NCBI GenBank assembly: GCA_000727475.1
Contig: KL647298.1
Location: 2,650,741 to 2,714,740, forward strand
Direction: 5' to 3'
Origin: Sarcocystis neurona
Lineage: Eukaryota; Apicomplexa; Conoidasida; Eucoccidiorida; Sarcocystidae
DNA length: 64,000 nucleotides
The translations under genes and the position numbers were made by a program. Positions within the stretch are counted from its first letter, which is position 1, and each line of letters starts with the position of its first letter. This document shows, one piece after another, positions 1 through 12,800 of this stretch. Under the pieces are notes generated by a model, which ran no database searches, was not told where the DNA came from, and saw only the letters and a program-made list of their open reading frames with translations.

Positions 1-898
1 CAGGCGGCAGCGGCAGCGTACGGAGAGACGGCACCGGCAGAAGGCACGCCACAGAAGCCGGTCGCGGCAGTCAACGAGGACGCTCCCGCAGCGAACGCCG
101 AAGCAGAAAAAGGGGAAGCGCGGAGTGTGCTGCTGCTGCTGTTCAACGACAGTCCTGTTGCTGCTGCTGACGCAGGCGCAGCTGCAGTTGCTGAGAAAAA
201 CGGGAAAAACATCGGCGAGGCGACTGCTCCAGCAGTGGGAGAAGACGCGATGGTCGAAACGAAGAGGTGAGACGAGCAGCATACAACCGTCTCGCCGCTG
301 CTGGTGGTCGTGCTGCTGCAGTGCGTTGTTGTGCGGCAGCAAAGCGCGTGCGCCACGGGCAACAGCAGCGGCGGTGGCGGCCGCCTTCCAGAAGGCGTCT
401 CCTGCTGCTGAAGGGCAGCGGATGAGCCCACACACACAGCAGTCCCTGGCGCTGCTGCTGCAGCTGCCTGCTCGGGCCGAGCGCGCAGTCGCTTGTGGGC
501 ATGCGTATCCTGCTGTTGGTGCTGCAGGTGCTGCGGCATCTGCTGTTTCGCTGCTGCTGCTGCTGCTCCACCACCGGCGACCGGCAGAGCAGCAGAAGCA
601 GCAGCAGCTGCTGCCGCAGAAGAACAAGAAGCAGGCAACGGAAGAGGAAGGGGAGGAGAAGGGGAAGAAGAAAACGGAAGTGAGAGCGTTTCTGCTGCTC
701 CAGCACTTCCTGCGAAGGCGCCAGCGCCGCTGCTCTCTGCAGCGGCACCACACACCTGCTGCTGCTGCTGCTGCAGACGCCGTGCTGCTGCTTCGGCTCG
801 CTGCTGCTCTTCCATTCGGCTGGGCAACTCCAACAGACGCTCGTAGACTTGCATCCATTCCTCACTTTGTACGAGCTGCGCACGCAGCGTATCTAGGC
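1..898 (-). CDS. Gene A exon 7 (runs off the left edge)
   Basis: The junction gives VVAPG-LDTLRAQLVQSEEW followed by MQVYERLLELPSRMEEQQRA, another helical repeat. After this the frame is Ala, Ser, Pro and Gln-rich and stays open to base 1, so this exon is incomplete and the stop codon lies outside the window. The plus strand is CTG-rich here, which is CAG on the sense strand, in keeping with exon polarity. No PHD-type cysteine pattern is seen up to the edge. Confidence 0.68.
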
Positions 899-3800
899 CT
901 ACCGACGCAGCAAAGTAATAAACAGAAACAGCGACAGCCGAAGGCATCCGTACACTGCTCCACGACGAAGACACGAGGCAACTTCCGGTGTACGTACACC
1001 CCGTACCTGCGTAGGAAGACAAAAACCGGGTGTCTGCTGCCGCCCAACCACAGCGAAGCGGCCGTGCCGCCAACGCATGCGCGAAGTCAGAGGCGTACTT
1101 TCGCCGCGACGCCCCTCCATACTCTCCCGGCGCGAATACACATAGAGACACAGAGACGAAGACAGAGACAAGAAAGGAGACGGCAAACGCTACACTGGTC
1201 GAGACACGTCCAGCCCCCCTTCCCCCCCCCCCCGACGCTTCCCCGTTAACAGTCGCACAGAAAGACCAACGGCCGGCAACGAGCACGGGGCACACGACCC
1301 CACGAGTATCTGCTGCAGCTGTGGCGACGGACAGAGAACGGCAGAGGGAGGGGGGAAAAGACGAGCAGCAAGAAGGGAGAGAAGAGAAAGAACAAGAAGA
1401 GTAGTACAGACGCAGATAAACTGCAGAGAGCGCCACATTCCCACACATATATGTGCATACGCGCGGCGCATTTTTCATACGTAAATACCAAGTACGCAAC
1501 CTCTGCCGATAGGACTCGGCTGTGCGATCCTGTTCGCTTCCCCCCCCCCCCCTTCCGGAGGTAGCACAGAAACAGCAGTCCTGCTGCACACAAATCAACA
1601 GAGGCAAGAGCAGCAACGGCCGCAGTGGCCTCCCCCCTTCTGCAGAAGAAGAAGAAGGGGGAGCAGCAGCAGCGGCAGACCGGCAGTCACAGCAGCAAAA
1701 TTCGCGACCCCACGAGGAGCAGGAGAAGCAGCAGCAGCAGCAAGCGTAAGACCCACTGCAGCATGCCGTACAAAGTGCTGCGCACGGGTGCCGCTGTGAA
1801 GGCCAGTGGACCAGCAGCTCAGGTATAGGCTGGTGCAGTTGCACCCGCCAGCGCCACGCCAGCAGCAACAGCCGAAGCAACAACCAGGCAGCAGGAGCAG
1901 CAGCCAAGCAGCAGCAGCAGCTGAAGTAGAAAGCAGCCGGGGACACTGCCTCAGCCGGACACGGAGACCCCGCCGCAGGCAGCAGGACCTCTGCAGCATC
2001 GCAGAGAAATGCAGACCGCACAGGGGAGTCGACGGCGAAGGGAAAAAATTCGGGGAGTCGATTGTACGCACTGCTTTCCCATGTTCTTTCCTCTCTGCAG
2101 TCCCCCGAGGCAAGAAGAGCGAAGCCTCAGCGGAGTGCGGCAAGTGGAGCTGCGCACTAACAAGACAGCAGCGTCGTTCGCACGGCAGCAGCAGCAGCAC
2201 ACGAGAAGACGCAGCAGCTCCTCTCGTCACGCAGCGCGGCAGAAGCAACAGCAGCAAGCACAGACGGGAGAAGGCCGGCAGCACCAACCGCGCGCCGCAG
2301 CTGATGGGCGGTCTCTGTCTCAGCTGAACACATACGCTTATACATTTATACGAATGTCGGTTACTTAATGTATGTAAATACAAAGATATCTCGTTCTGTT
2401 GCTGTTGCTGCAGCCGCCGCAGTTCCGTCTCTGTTTCCTTGTTGCTGCTCGACGCGGCGCGGGGCGGCCCTGCCGTCTCGAAGCAGCAGCACCAGCAGCA
2501 ACTACGTGGGCAGCAGCAGGAGGGAGAGCAGCACCAGCTTCGCAGCAGCGCGTGGTCAGAGTGCACGGCGCAGACAGGCCCAGCAGCAGGCGCAGCAGGA
2601 GCGGCACGGGACAGGGACTTTTCTCACCAGGCGCGACGACTTTTAAGTAGCTGCCTCTGTGTACATGCTGGCGCCACTGGTGGAGAGAGGCGCCTTTGCG
2701 GCGGAGAACCTCAGTCTGTCTGGCCCAGGCTTCGGCAGCAGCAACGCCTTCTTTGAGGCGCATGCGGTGGGTTAGATCCGGCGCGTCGTCGGGGAGCTGC
2801 AGCAGCTGCTGCTGCTCAGCGAGAAACTGCTGCAGCACCGCCAACGGATGCCGGGTCTTGAGCAGCAGCAGCGCCTGCTGCTCCAGCTGTTGCAGCAGCA
2901 GCAGCCGCTCCTCGAGCCGCGGCCACGAGTCAACAAAGACGCAGCAGCCTCGTACTTCCTTCTGCAGCTGCTTCAACTGCCGCAGCGAACAAAACGTCGA
3001 CGGAGACTGCAGCGCATTCTGCACCTGCTCTTCCACGCGTTGCTGCTGCTGCAGATACGCGTGCACCTCTGCGCGCAGCGAGACCAGCCGTACCGGCGCC
3101 TCTGCTGCCTCTTCAAAGAGACGTCTCCATTCTGACGCAGTTGGCAACGGCGTCCGTTCTTTCATTCTGCAGCAGTCAAAACACCGAAGACGACACACGC
3201 CCAGGGATGATAAATGGTGCAGCGTGGCAGCAGCAGCGCCTGCGGCAGTTTCGACTTCAGCAGCGCTCGTGGAAGGAAGAAAAGGAAGACAAAGAAGACG
3301 AGACGGACGCAGCAGCCGAGTAACCAGCAGCAGCGACGGAGCCGCAGCAACAGCAGCAGGAACAGCAGACCTACACGGGAAGTAGCCGTTCACAACATGC
3401 ACCAGCAGCAGCAGCAAACCCACCCTCCCTCCGCCCCCAAAACAGCCACCTCGCCTACGATACACCAGGAGCAACACCAGCAGATCAGCAACCACAGCAA
3501 CAGCGACACAGTTGTGTGCCACAGAAACAGAGATGCAACAGCAGCAAGGTAGATAAAAAGAGGTAAGGACAGCGGGTAGATTTACCTTCGCAATCGCTCT
3601 TGCCAAAGTGCGTACACTCGATCCAGCGCCTGAACAAACTCATATTCAGGAAGCATGCAAAGAGCTTCCCAGGCAAGCAGCTGCTTGCCGTCTCCCCCAT
3701 CCGGGCCGGGGGATGGCTGCTGTTCGGCCGCCACCGCGTCTTCGTCGATCTGCTGCTGCTCCTCCTCTTCCTCCGCCGTAGAGCCTTCCCCACTAGGTGC

Positions 3801-6800
3801 GAGCTGCTGCTCGTGCTGCTGCTGCTGCGCGTCGTCTTGATCTGGCTGTGGTGCCGCAGCTGCTGCTTGCTGGTTGTTCGCGGCCGGCGGCTGCAGCAGC
3901 AGCTGCTCCGGCCTCTCCGCTTGCTGCTCGGTCTTCTTTTTGGTTGCAACCGCTCCTGCTGCTGCGACCCCCCCCACCTTCGGCACCATGACGCCTGCAG
4001 CAGCAGGGGCGCGCACGTCGCAGACCACTGCCGCAGCAGCAGCTGCGCCAGCTGCTTCGAATTGCTGCGCGACCAGTATTTTCCAGTCTCCGGGCAGCAG
4101 CTGGCCCTCTCGCCCGCCTTCTCTCCTTCTGCTACTGCTGCTTCTGCTGCTGCATGGCATTTGCAAATGTACCGGCGCGTTGTGGTCCAGCCACGGGGTA
4201 ACTGTAACCCAGTCAGCGCCGCAGCACCGCACACCGAAACCCCACACACGCGCAGCAGACGTCTCGCGCAGTCGCATCACCGCAACACCAGCAGCAGCAG
4301 TGGGCACCAGCAGCAGCGGGGCGGCAGCCCGGCAGCCAGCCGCGCGCGCGCGAGCAGCAGCAGCAGCGCAGCAGCGCACACAAGCAGTAAAGGGCTGTCA
4401 GCTACAGCAGCAGCACCAGCGCGCAGCCCCACTCATCAGCAGCACCACGACCATCAGCAACGCCACGCGCAGCAGCCGTCGCACCTGCGCCGGGCAGCAG
4501 CCGAGAAGCCCGCCCCCGAGGCAACATAGCGACGAACACCAGCGCGCGGCAACGGCAGCACGTGGACGTCCACCGAGCGCAGAGCGAACAGCAGCACCAA
4601 CGGCAGCAGCACCAGCAACAGGAGCAGCACGAGCACCAGCACCAGCGGCAACAGCAACGGCAGCACCAGCAACAGCAGGAAGGACGGCTGCAGCAACAGC
4701 TGGGCAGCAGCGGATTCAGCACAAGAAATCCCTTGCACTTCTTCACCTGCAACAGAGTCTACCTTCTTCTCTCCTTACCCTAGGGCTCCCACAGTTTCTC
4801 AAATCCTTCCACAGACAGAGACATACACGGAAGCAATCAGACATACGCGTCTCCCGACACACACATATATGTACGTTCATATGCATGAGTCTACTTTTAC
4901 CGCCCAGTGAGTGCAGGTGAATACCTAGATATTTGCACCTACACAAATGTGTCTGCATGCCCCTACGCGCGCAGCAGCTGTAGATACACCAACTGTGCGC
5001 AGATGGGCACCTCCTACGCAGGTGAGTGTACGAACACTGCATCTTCGACAACAGCGGCACAAGAAGTTGTTCGTAGGGAGACACAAACGAAAAGAAGACA
5101 GCAAACGTATAAGTCCTTGGTGGTCGCGCTCGCAGGAAAGACGGGGCACCCAGACATGCACAGAAGGTCATCGCCGAGTTAATCTACGATATACTTACAG
5201 CCATCCGCAGCAGGCTGGGCGAGCAGCTCCTTAACTTCCTGTTCTTCTACGGGACACTCCAGCGCCCGAACTCGTCGACTCCACAGTGCGTATTTCAGCA
5301 GCTGCTCGAGCCGTCTCTCTGTCTCTTCGCAGTAGCAGACTTGATCGCAGTCGAGCAGCAGCAGCGCAGCCTGTCTGACGACTCCGGCGCTGCAGCTCAG
5401 CAGCACGCCGCTGCTGCTCTGTGGCTGCTGCGGCGCCGGCTGCTGCGCGGCGGGAAGGGCCCCTTCTTCCTCTTCCTCGCCTCCCGTTCCTGACACAGCG
5501 ACAGCAGGCCCCACGGCCGCCCCACCTCCTCCTCCTCCCGCAGCAGCAGGCGCAGCAGCACCGGCAGCTGGCAGAGGGGGAGAACCTGGCGCACAACGTC
5601 GCCTGCGCCCGGTTCTGTGCTGCTGTTGCTGCTGCAGCGGCTCGTCGCCGTCCTCCTCCTCTTCCTCCTGCTGCTGCTCCGGCTCTTCCCCGGGTTGCTG
5701 CTGCTGCTCCTCCTCCTCCTCCTGTTCCTCCTCCTGCGGCACAGATGTCTCGCCCTGCTGCTGCTGTCGGTCGGAAGCCGCCAGTCGACGCTCCCCTCCC
5801 TCCTCCGCAGCAGCCGAACCCGCCGCCGGCCCTGCTGCGTCGCCGCCAGCGCCTCCCGCCGAGCGCGCCGGGCTCGAACTGCTGCTGCTGCTCGAGCCGA
5901 TCAAGTCCGTCGCCCGCTTCAGCCACCGCAGCGCCTTCTCCTTCTGCTCCTGCAGCTCCGCATGCAGTGGCCAGTTCTTAATCACTAGCGTATCTGCGAA
6001 AATCAGAAGAGACGGACGAGACGAGACACCAAAGACGCCACATGATCCTCGACCCAGCCGCCAAAAAGGCTACTCCCCACCCCCACACCTTCCCCTTCCC
6101 TAAACGCGGCCAGCCACTTTCCCCCTCCCCCCCTCCCCACAATGCAGAACCAAACTCGCATGCGGACGTGCCGCAGCCCCCCCGCAGCCCCACCTCCTCT
6201 TTCAACGACATCAACGCAAAGCACCTGGCAAAGGAAAGTGTCCACGGCCATGTATCTACGCGGAAGGCTCGTGCACATGCACGCATGCAACATATATTTG
6301 CACGCACACAATCAGGACCCCAGTTCGCATGCCCGCGCACGCTCTATATATACATATATATACGCATATACGCAGGACCTCTCACGCCTGCACACGCAGT
6401 CTCTCCCTCTCTCTATATATATACATATACGTATACGCAGGGAGGGATGGGGATGTAGCAGCTATCTCTGAATGGAGCGGTGGCCTTTCCTGCAGGGTAG
6501 TATACACGAGGCAAGCACCGCTCACCACAGAAACAGAGAGACAGCAGCTAGCCCACATATGGAAATTCCAGCAGCTAGCCACGCATGGAAAGCCCAGCAG
6601 GTACAGAGACACCGAGACGGCAGCGTAAAACGGCAGCAGCCACAGAGACAGAGAGGTAGCAGCTAGCCAGGTACTTAAAACGCCAGCAGCAGCGTTTCTG
6701 TTTCGGGACAGGGGAGCAGAACCATCCTTGCGCAGGCTCGGGAATTTCTATACCGTGAAGAGCGACCAGCTGGTCGAGTTCTTCCTTCGAGGCACGCGGG

Positions 6801-9800
6801 TGCATCGCGATCGGCGACCTGTTGTTGGCAGCAGCAGCGTCGGCAGTCCAAGCACTCCTCGCAGTCGGCGCCACCGCAGCAGCAGCCGCTGCCGCAGTCC
6901 CTCCGTCGAGCAGCGCGGATCCCCCGCAGGCAGCCGTGCCTCCACCTGCTGCTGCTCCTCCTCCTCCTCCCGCACCTGGTGGAGCAGCAGCAGCGGCACT
7001 CCCGGCCGCGTGAGCGCCAGCAGCAGCTGCCTCCGCAGCTTGCGCCCAGCCAGTTCCTGGAGCAGCAGGCGTGCTGCTGCTGGGTGATGCAGCGCCTGCG
7101 CCTGTTGTTGATGGTGAGACAGCCGCGCCACCCGTGCCTGCGAAGGCCCCAGCGGCTGCGCCGGCAGCGGCCCCCGTCCCCCCGGCAGACGCGCCGGCGC
7201 CTCCTGCAGCCGCTGCAGCAGCCCCCCCCGCATTTTCGCCGTCCTCTTCCGCGTCCTCTTCGTCTTGGCCTGGGGCGGCAGCAGCAGCACCTGCTGCAGC
7301 GCCTTTGGCTGCAGCGCTGCTGCCCCGTCCTCCTCCGCCTCCTCCTCCTCGTTTTCGTCTACGCGCCGTGGCTGCAGCCGCAGGTGGAGCGAACAAGCCG
7401 GTGCCGGCAAGTCGCCGCTGGTGCAGCAGATGCAGCAGCTGCTCCAGCTCTGCCTGCTGCAGCTTCCCCTTCCTGCGGAAGACGTCAAGCGACCCGAGGC
7501 TCCACCCTGCGCGGTCTGCCTCTGCAGCCACACGACTCACCGAGGCCCGGTCGAGCAGCTGCCGGGCTCTCCGGCGAAAATCATTAGCAGCGTCCACGTG
7601 CTTCCGCAGCAGCTGCAACCACGGCTGCACGTATAAAAACCCTCCCAGACTCTCCCCTTCCTGCAGCAGCAGATCAGTCTCTGCCAACGACAAAGACCCG
7701 CTGCACGCCTTCTTGAAACGCTTCAGCCATCGTCGCCATCGCCCGTGCATCATTTCTAATACCCGTGCTACTGACATCTGCAGCTTCATCGCCGCATGCG
7801 CCGACACTACTTCCTGCAAGTCCTCGGGCGTGGGTCTCGCATATCCTGCTGCTGCTGCTGCGCTTATGCCTCGACCCGCGCCTGCTGCCGCCCCGCCTCC
7901 CTGCTCCGGAAGGGGCGCCGCTGCGTCTCCGGACGCCGCGCAGCTGCTGCTCCCGCCGCTCGCGGTGAGCGCAGCAGCAGCACCGGGAGGGCCCAGCAGC
8001 AGCGCCGTCTCCGCAGCAAAGCCGTCGAGTTCATCAAGCGTGCGCCGATCCGGGCAGGCAGCAGCAAGGAATCGCTGAAATGCCGGCGCACGAACTTTCT
8101 CGATCCACTCCTGTGCTGCGCGGACGCGCTTCTTCAGCTCCTTCATGCACGGGTTCTGATGTACGTACACCCAAGAGGACGCCGCTTCCTCCTTCAGGAG
8201 GGCCAGAGCGACCTGCAGCCGCATGGGTCGCTGCAGCAGACGCTCCACCTTCTCGAGCCAAGCAGCAGCTGCCACGTGCCCTTTGTAGTCTTCCCAACCC
8301 GGGATATACACACAAACATCCCCCGCCTCGTCCAGCAGCTCTTCGCACTGCTGCAGATCCCCTGCTGCCGCCGCTGCATGCAGCAGCTGCCGCCACGTTA
8401 GCATCTGCTGCAGCTGCTGCAGCAGATAAGAAAATTCAGGCACCAGATACGGCACAGAGTAAAATCCTTCTATCAATAATTCGCTCAGAACGTTTATCGG
8501 GATTCTTACCGTCCCGCTGCGACTCACCCGCTCCTGCCCTTGCTGCTGCTGCACCACCGCCAGCGCCCCCCCTCCTCCCTGCTGCTGCTGCTCCACCGCT
8601 GGCCCCTGCTGCTGCTGCTGCAAGGCCTGCTGTTGCGCAGACTCCTCTCGCCGACTCGGTCCCGCTCCACCACCTGAGGTGCTGCTACTTCCGACGCGGT
8701 CGCCTCCTGCTGCTCCTGAGGTCGCTTGCTGCTGCTCCCCCGGGCAGCAGCTGCTTCGAGTACCGCCGCTGCTGCTGCTTCCCTCCGGGGACTGCCCCGC
8801 CGCCGCCTCTGCTGCAGCTGCTGCAGCAGCCGCACTGCGACGTGTGCTCGACGCGCCTCCTGCTGCGACGCTGCTCGCGCCTGCTGTTCCGCCCTGCTTC
8901 GCACCTCCTGCTGAGGCAGACGCACCCGCAAGAGCAGAGGCCGCTGCGGGTCCCGCTGCTGCAGCCGCCGACCCCGGCGCACCTGCGCCTGCTGCGTGCG
9001 GAGAACCCCCTGGGCTCGCTCCAGAGGCACATGCACCTGCCGAAGAAGCAGCAGCTGAAACCCTTCCTGCTGCTGCAGCTGCTGCTCCTCCTCCTCCTCC
9101 GGCCCCCCCGCCGCCGCCGGATCCACCAGCAAGGCTGTTGTTGCGGCTGCTGCTGCTGCTGTTGGTGTCGCCGGCTGCTGCTGCCGTTCCGCCGCCCCCT
9201 CCTCGAAGAATGTTTCGAATTTTGGCCGCAAAAGCACGACTCTGCTTCACCCGTCGCTGCAGAGGAATCAGCTGCTGCTGCAACCCCACAAACCGCTGCA
9301 GCAGCAGTCCCTCTCGCAACAGCTGCTCTGCTTCTATCAGGTCCATCCTCCCGCCTAACGGCACGTCGAACAGTCTCCCCTTGTTTTTTCTCTGTGCGGC
9401 GGCCGATGCGGCTGCAGCAGAAGAGGAGGAGAGAAACGCAGCTTTGGTAGCGCGGCTGACAACCGAACACAGCGGTGGGCCTGCTGCTGTTACTCCTGCT
9501 GCTGCTCCTTGGCTGCCTCCTCCTGCGTCGCCTGCTGCAAGAGAAGAGGATATAACGGGAGACGGAGGCCGCCGCGACGCAGGACGTTCGAGTGCTGCCG
9601 CTCCTGCTGAAAACGAAGAGGAAGACGACCAAGAAGATGTGTGGGCTGCTGCTGCTCCCGTCGGAGCGCGCCGGGGAGAAGAAGCCGGCGCTGCTGCAGG
9701 CGTCTGGTGCTCCGCAGCCTCGGTCTTGGGCAGACGGAATACAACACTGCTGCTGCGGCTGTCGCTGCTGCTGCTGCTATCGCTGCTGCTGCTGCCGCCA

Positions 9801-12800
9801 TCGCTGCTGCTGCTGCTATCGCTGCTGCCGCTAGCTCTCGTGCTGCTGCTATCGGTCGTGCTGCAGCCGCTGCCTGCTGCAGCCTCGTCTTTATGCGTCC
9901 CCGGCGGTGCTTCCTGCTGCTGCGCAGCCTCCGCCGTTTCTTCTTCCTTCTTCTCCGCGATCATCTCCTTCCGCTGCTGCTGCATGCCCGCCGCGCCGCC
10001 CGCACCTGGATCGGCTGTGCTGCCCGCTGAGAAGCTACATGCTGACGCGTTCGCCTGCTCCTCTGCTTTTTCCCTCCTGCTACTCCTGCTGCTACGACTG
10101 CGGCGGTCCTCGCCAGGTTCTGTGCCGTCACCAGAATCATCTTTCTGCTGCGCCTCCCCGGACTGCCGCTGCTGGTGCGAGTCCACGTCGAAGCTGCTGT
10201 GGCTGTCGCATGCAGCGTCGTCGTCCTCGCGCTTTTGCTGCACACGACCAGCGCCAGCAGCCGCATCCTCGTCAATCGCAATCAACTCCTTCCACCGTTC
10301 TGCTGCCGCTTCAGCCGCAGCAAGCGCGGCAGCAGGCCCTGCAGTAGCAGCGCCGTCAAGCAGGGCAGCAGCAGCAGCCCGCTGCCATGCCGTCACGACA
10401 CTCAGCTGCAGAGATATATTCGCATGCAGATTTTGCAGGGCGCTGTAACTCGCTATGGGAGGCACGAGGCCGCTGCTGCTGCTGCCAGGCTCTGCATATG
10501 GAGCAATAGTGCCGCTCCCGCCGCCGCCGCCGCGACTGCTGCTGCTGCCGCCCCACACGTGATCTCGTCCCGCGTGCGCCTGCTGCTGCTGTTGTTCGAT
10601 GACCAGTCGCCACCTGCCCGCATGCCGTGGGGCAATAACGGCAGGTCCGACCGCGGCCGCAGCACTCGCCCCAGAAGAAGCAGCAGCCGCCCCAGCAGCC
10701 GCAAAGGCTCCAGCAGCAGCACCACCGGGCTGCTGCTGCGCATGCAGAGAGCTTCTGCTGCTGCTGGCAGTTCCCCGACTCCCGCCTGCAGCCGCTTCAG
10801 CGCGAGAAAAGCCGCGCTGCAGCTGCCCTACCGCCATTCCCGGCTGCACCTGCGGCAGCAGCACCAGCGGTGCGCGCTGCTGCAACGGCGACAGCGCAGC
10901 TGACGCAGCGGCCACAGCAACTGGCAGTCGCCCATCTGCTGCTGCTCTTCCTCCGCCGCCACCGCCCCGTCCCGCTGAGGCGTAATACGAGTACAGACGT
11001 GCGGCATGCTCCTGCACCTGCACACGCCAAGAGGCACAGCAGCAACAGCAGCAGCACAACCAAGTAAAACAGACACACACGCAGCCGTGGGCGCCCGCGC
11101 TCTGCCCACATTCCCCAGCACTGCTAACACTAAGACGCGCGCACACACACCGATCTGCTTCTCTGTGCGGGAGAAAGCGGGCCTGCTGCTCACGAGAATC
11201 TGCGACGTCGTAGAATAGAAAGATAGTGCATGCGCCACACATATATATGCACGTACATACATACAAATACATATATATATGTTGATAGATACTAGGGGTC
11301 TCCACGGGCGTTCCAACGGCTCTCCGGAAATAGGGGAGACACAAAAACGAGGGCGTGTAAAGCCAGCAGCAGAAACACGATGAACACATCGACGTGGAAG
11401 GGGCCATCACCCGCCTGCGCGAGACACCCACGGCCCCCTCGGCAGAAATGGCGCCACCACGAACCAGCAGTCAAAGTGAAGAAGAGACACAAGCCAGAAG
11501 CACCCACGTCTCCGCAGAAGAAGGGGGCGTACTTCTTTGCAGCAGATATGACGAAGAGACGGAGATACACCCATACACAGGCTCTCTCCCATACACACTG
11601 CAGGCGGTGCCACGCAGTATATATACATATACATAATACTGCGTAAATAAAGTATACATATATACATGAAGACAATATTTACATGTGCCTTATACTGTAT
11701 CTGTGTACCTACTTTGTTTCACCCTACAATATATATTACATCCTATAAGATATATACATCTTTTCTACGTAGGATAATATACATAGTATATGTTGTATAC
11801 ATATATATATATGTACATATGTGTATACTTTCTATTGGCTGAAAAGGACGCTGAAAGGATTACGAGGCCCTGTTGAAAGACAGACGGACGCGCGCTTGAA
11901 GCAGCGATGTAGCAGCCGCGCAGCCAGAGGTCCCTCCCCCCCTGGCTGACTGCATGCGGCTGTAGGTCGCTGAGGCGAGGACGAAAAAGAAGGGCGGAGA
12001 CGGGCGGGCTGCGCTACTACGAGAAGTCGCCCAGGAGGCTTACTTTGCGAACGGGCAGATGAATGAAGTGAGACAGAGAGTCTGGTGCTGCATGGAGGCA
12101 CTTGGGCTGCGCAGCAGCGGGTCGAGCCGCGGCGTCGGCTGCTGTGCCCTCTCTGCCTGCAGCAGCAGCCGCAGCAGCAGCAGCGCGAGCCGCCTTTGTA
12201 GCTGCCGCCGCCGTGCTGCCGCTTCCGCCACTACTGCCGCTGCTGGGTGGGACTGCTGCTGCGGTCCCTGTCGCGGGGGAGTAGTAGTACGCCTCCGCGT
12301 AGCCGTCTTCGCTCCAGCAGCGCCGCTGCTGCTTCCGCTGCTCCTCGGCGACCCAGGCTTCCCAGCCTCCGGCGGTCTTGCCCTCTCCTCCTCCCGCAGC
12401 TCCTGCGCCGCTGCTGCTGCTGCTCCGCTCTGCGCGCTGCTGCAGCTGCTGTACTCGTCTGCTCAAATACAGGCAGTCGAAAATTTTCTCCTGGTCTAGT
12501 GAGGAATGATCAGAACTCCACTCCCCGCACCGCGCAGCAGCAGCAGCCGTTTCTATCGCCAGGACCTGCAACTGCTGGTCCTCTTCTTCTTTCGTTGTGG
12601 GATAAATGACGCCTCCTCCGTCTGCAGCAACAGAACCGCCAGCAGCGGCAGAAGCAGAGGCAGCAGGAAACCCGGTCCCGCCGGCTCCGCCAAATTCGCG
12701 CTCCGCTGCAGCTGTCGCCTTTTCCCCAGTTGCTGTTGCTTCTTCTCTTTCTCTCCCTGCACTGGTGCTGCTGCTATGACTCTCAGTCCAGCCTCCCCCT

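Noticed and set aside
125..1249. A 374-codon plus-strand frame opposite exon 7
   Set aside because: It reads CTG tracts as Leu/Cys and overlaps a better supported minus-strand exon with helical-repeat content.
1595..2566. A 323-codon minus-strand frame inside intron 6 of gene A
   Set aside because: It is Leu/Cys/Ala-rich because it reads CTG repeats; the flanking exons join in phase without it, and only a short piece near 2050 looks protein-like.
12240..12300. A WW-like domain at GYAEAYYYSPATG in exon 2
   Set aside because: The aromatic pair and Thr fit loosely, but the flanking Trp residues are at the wrong spacing.
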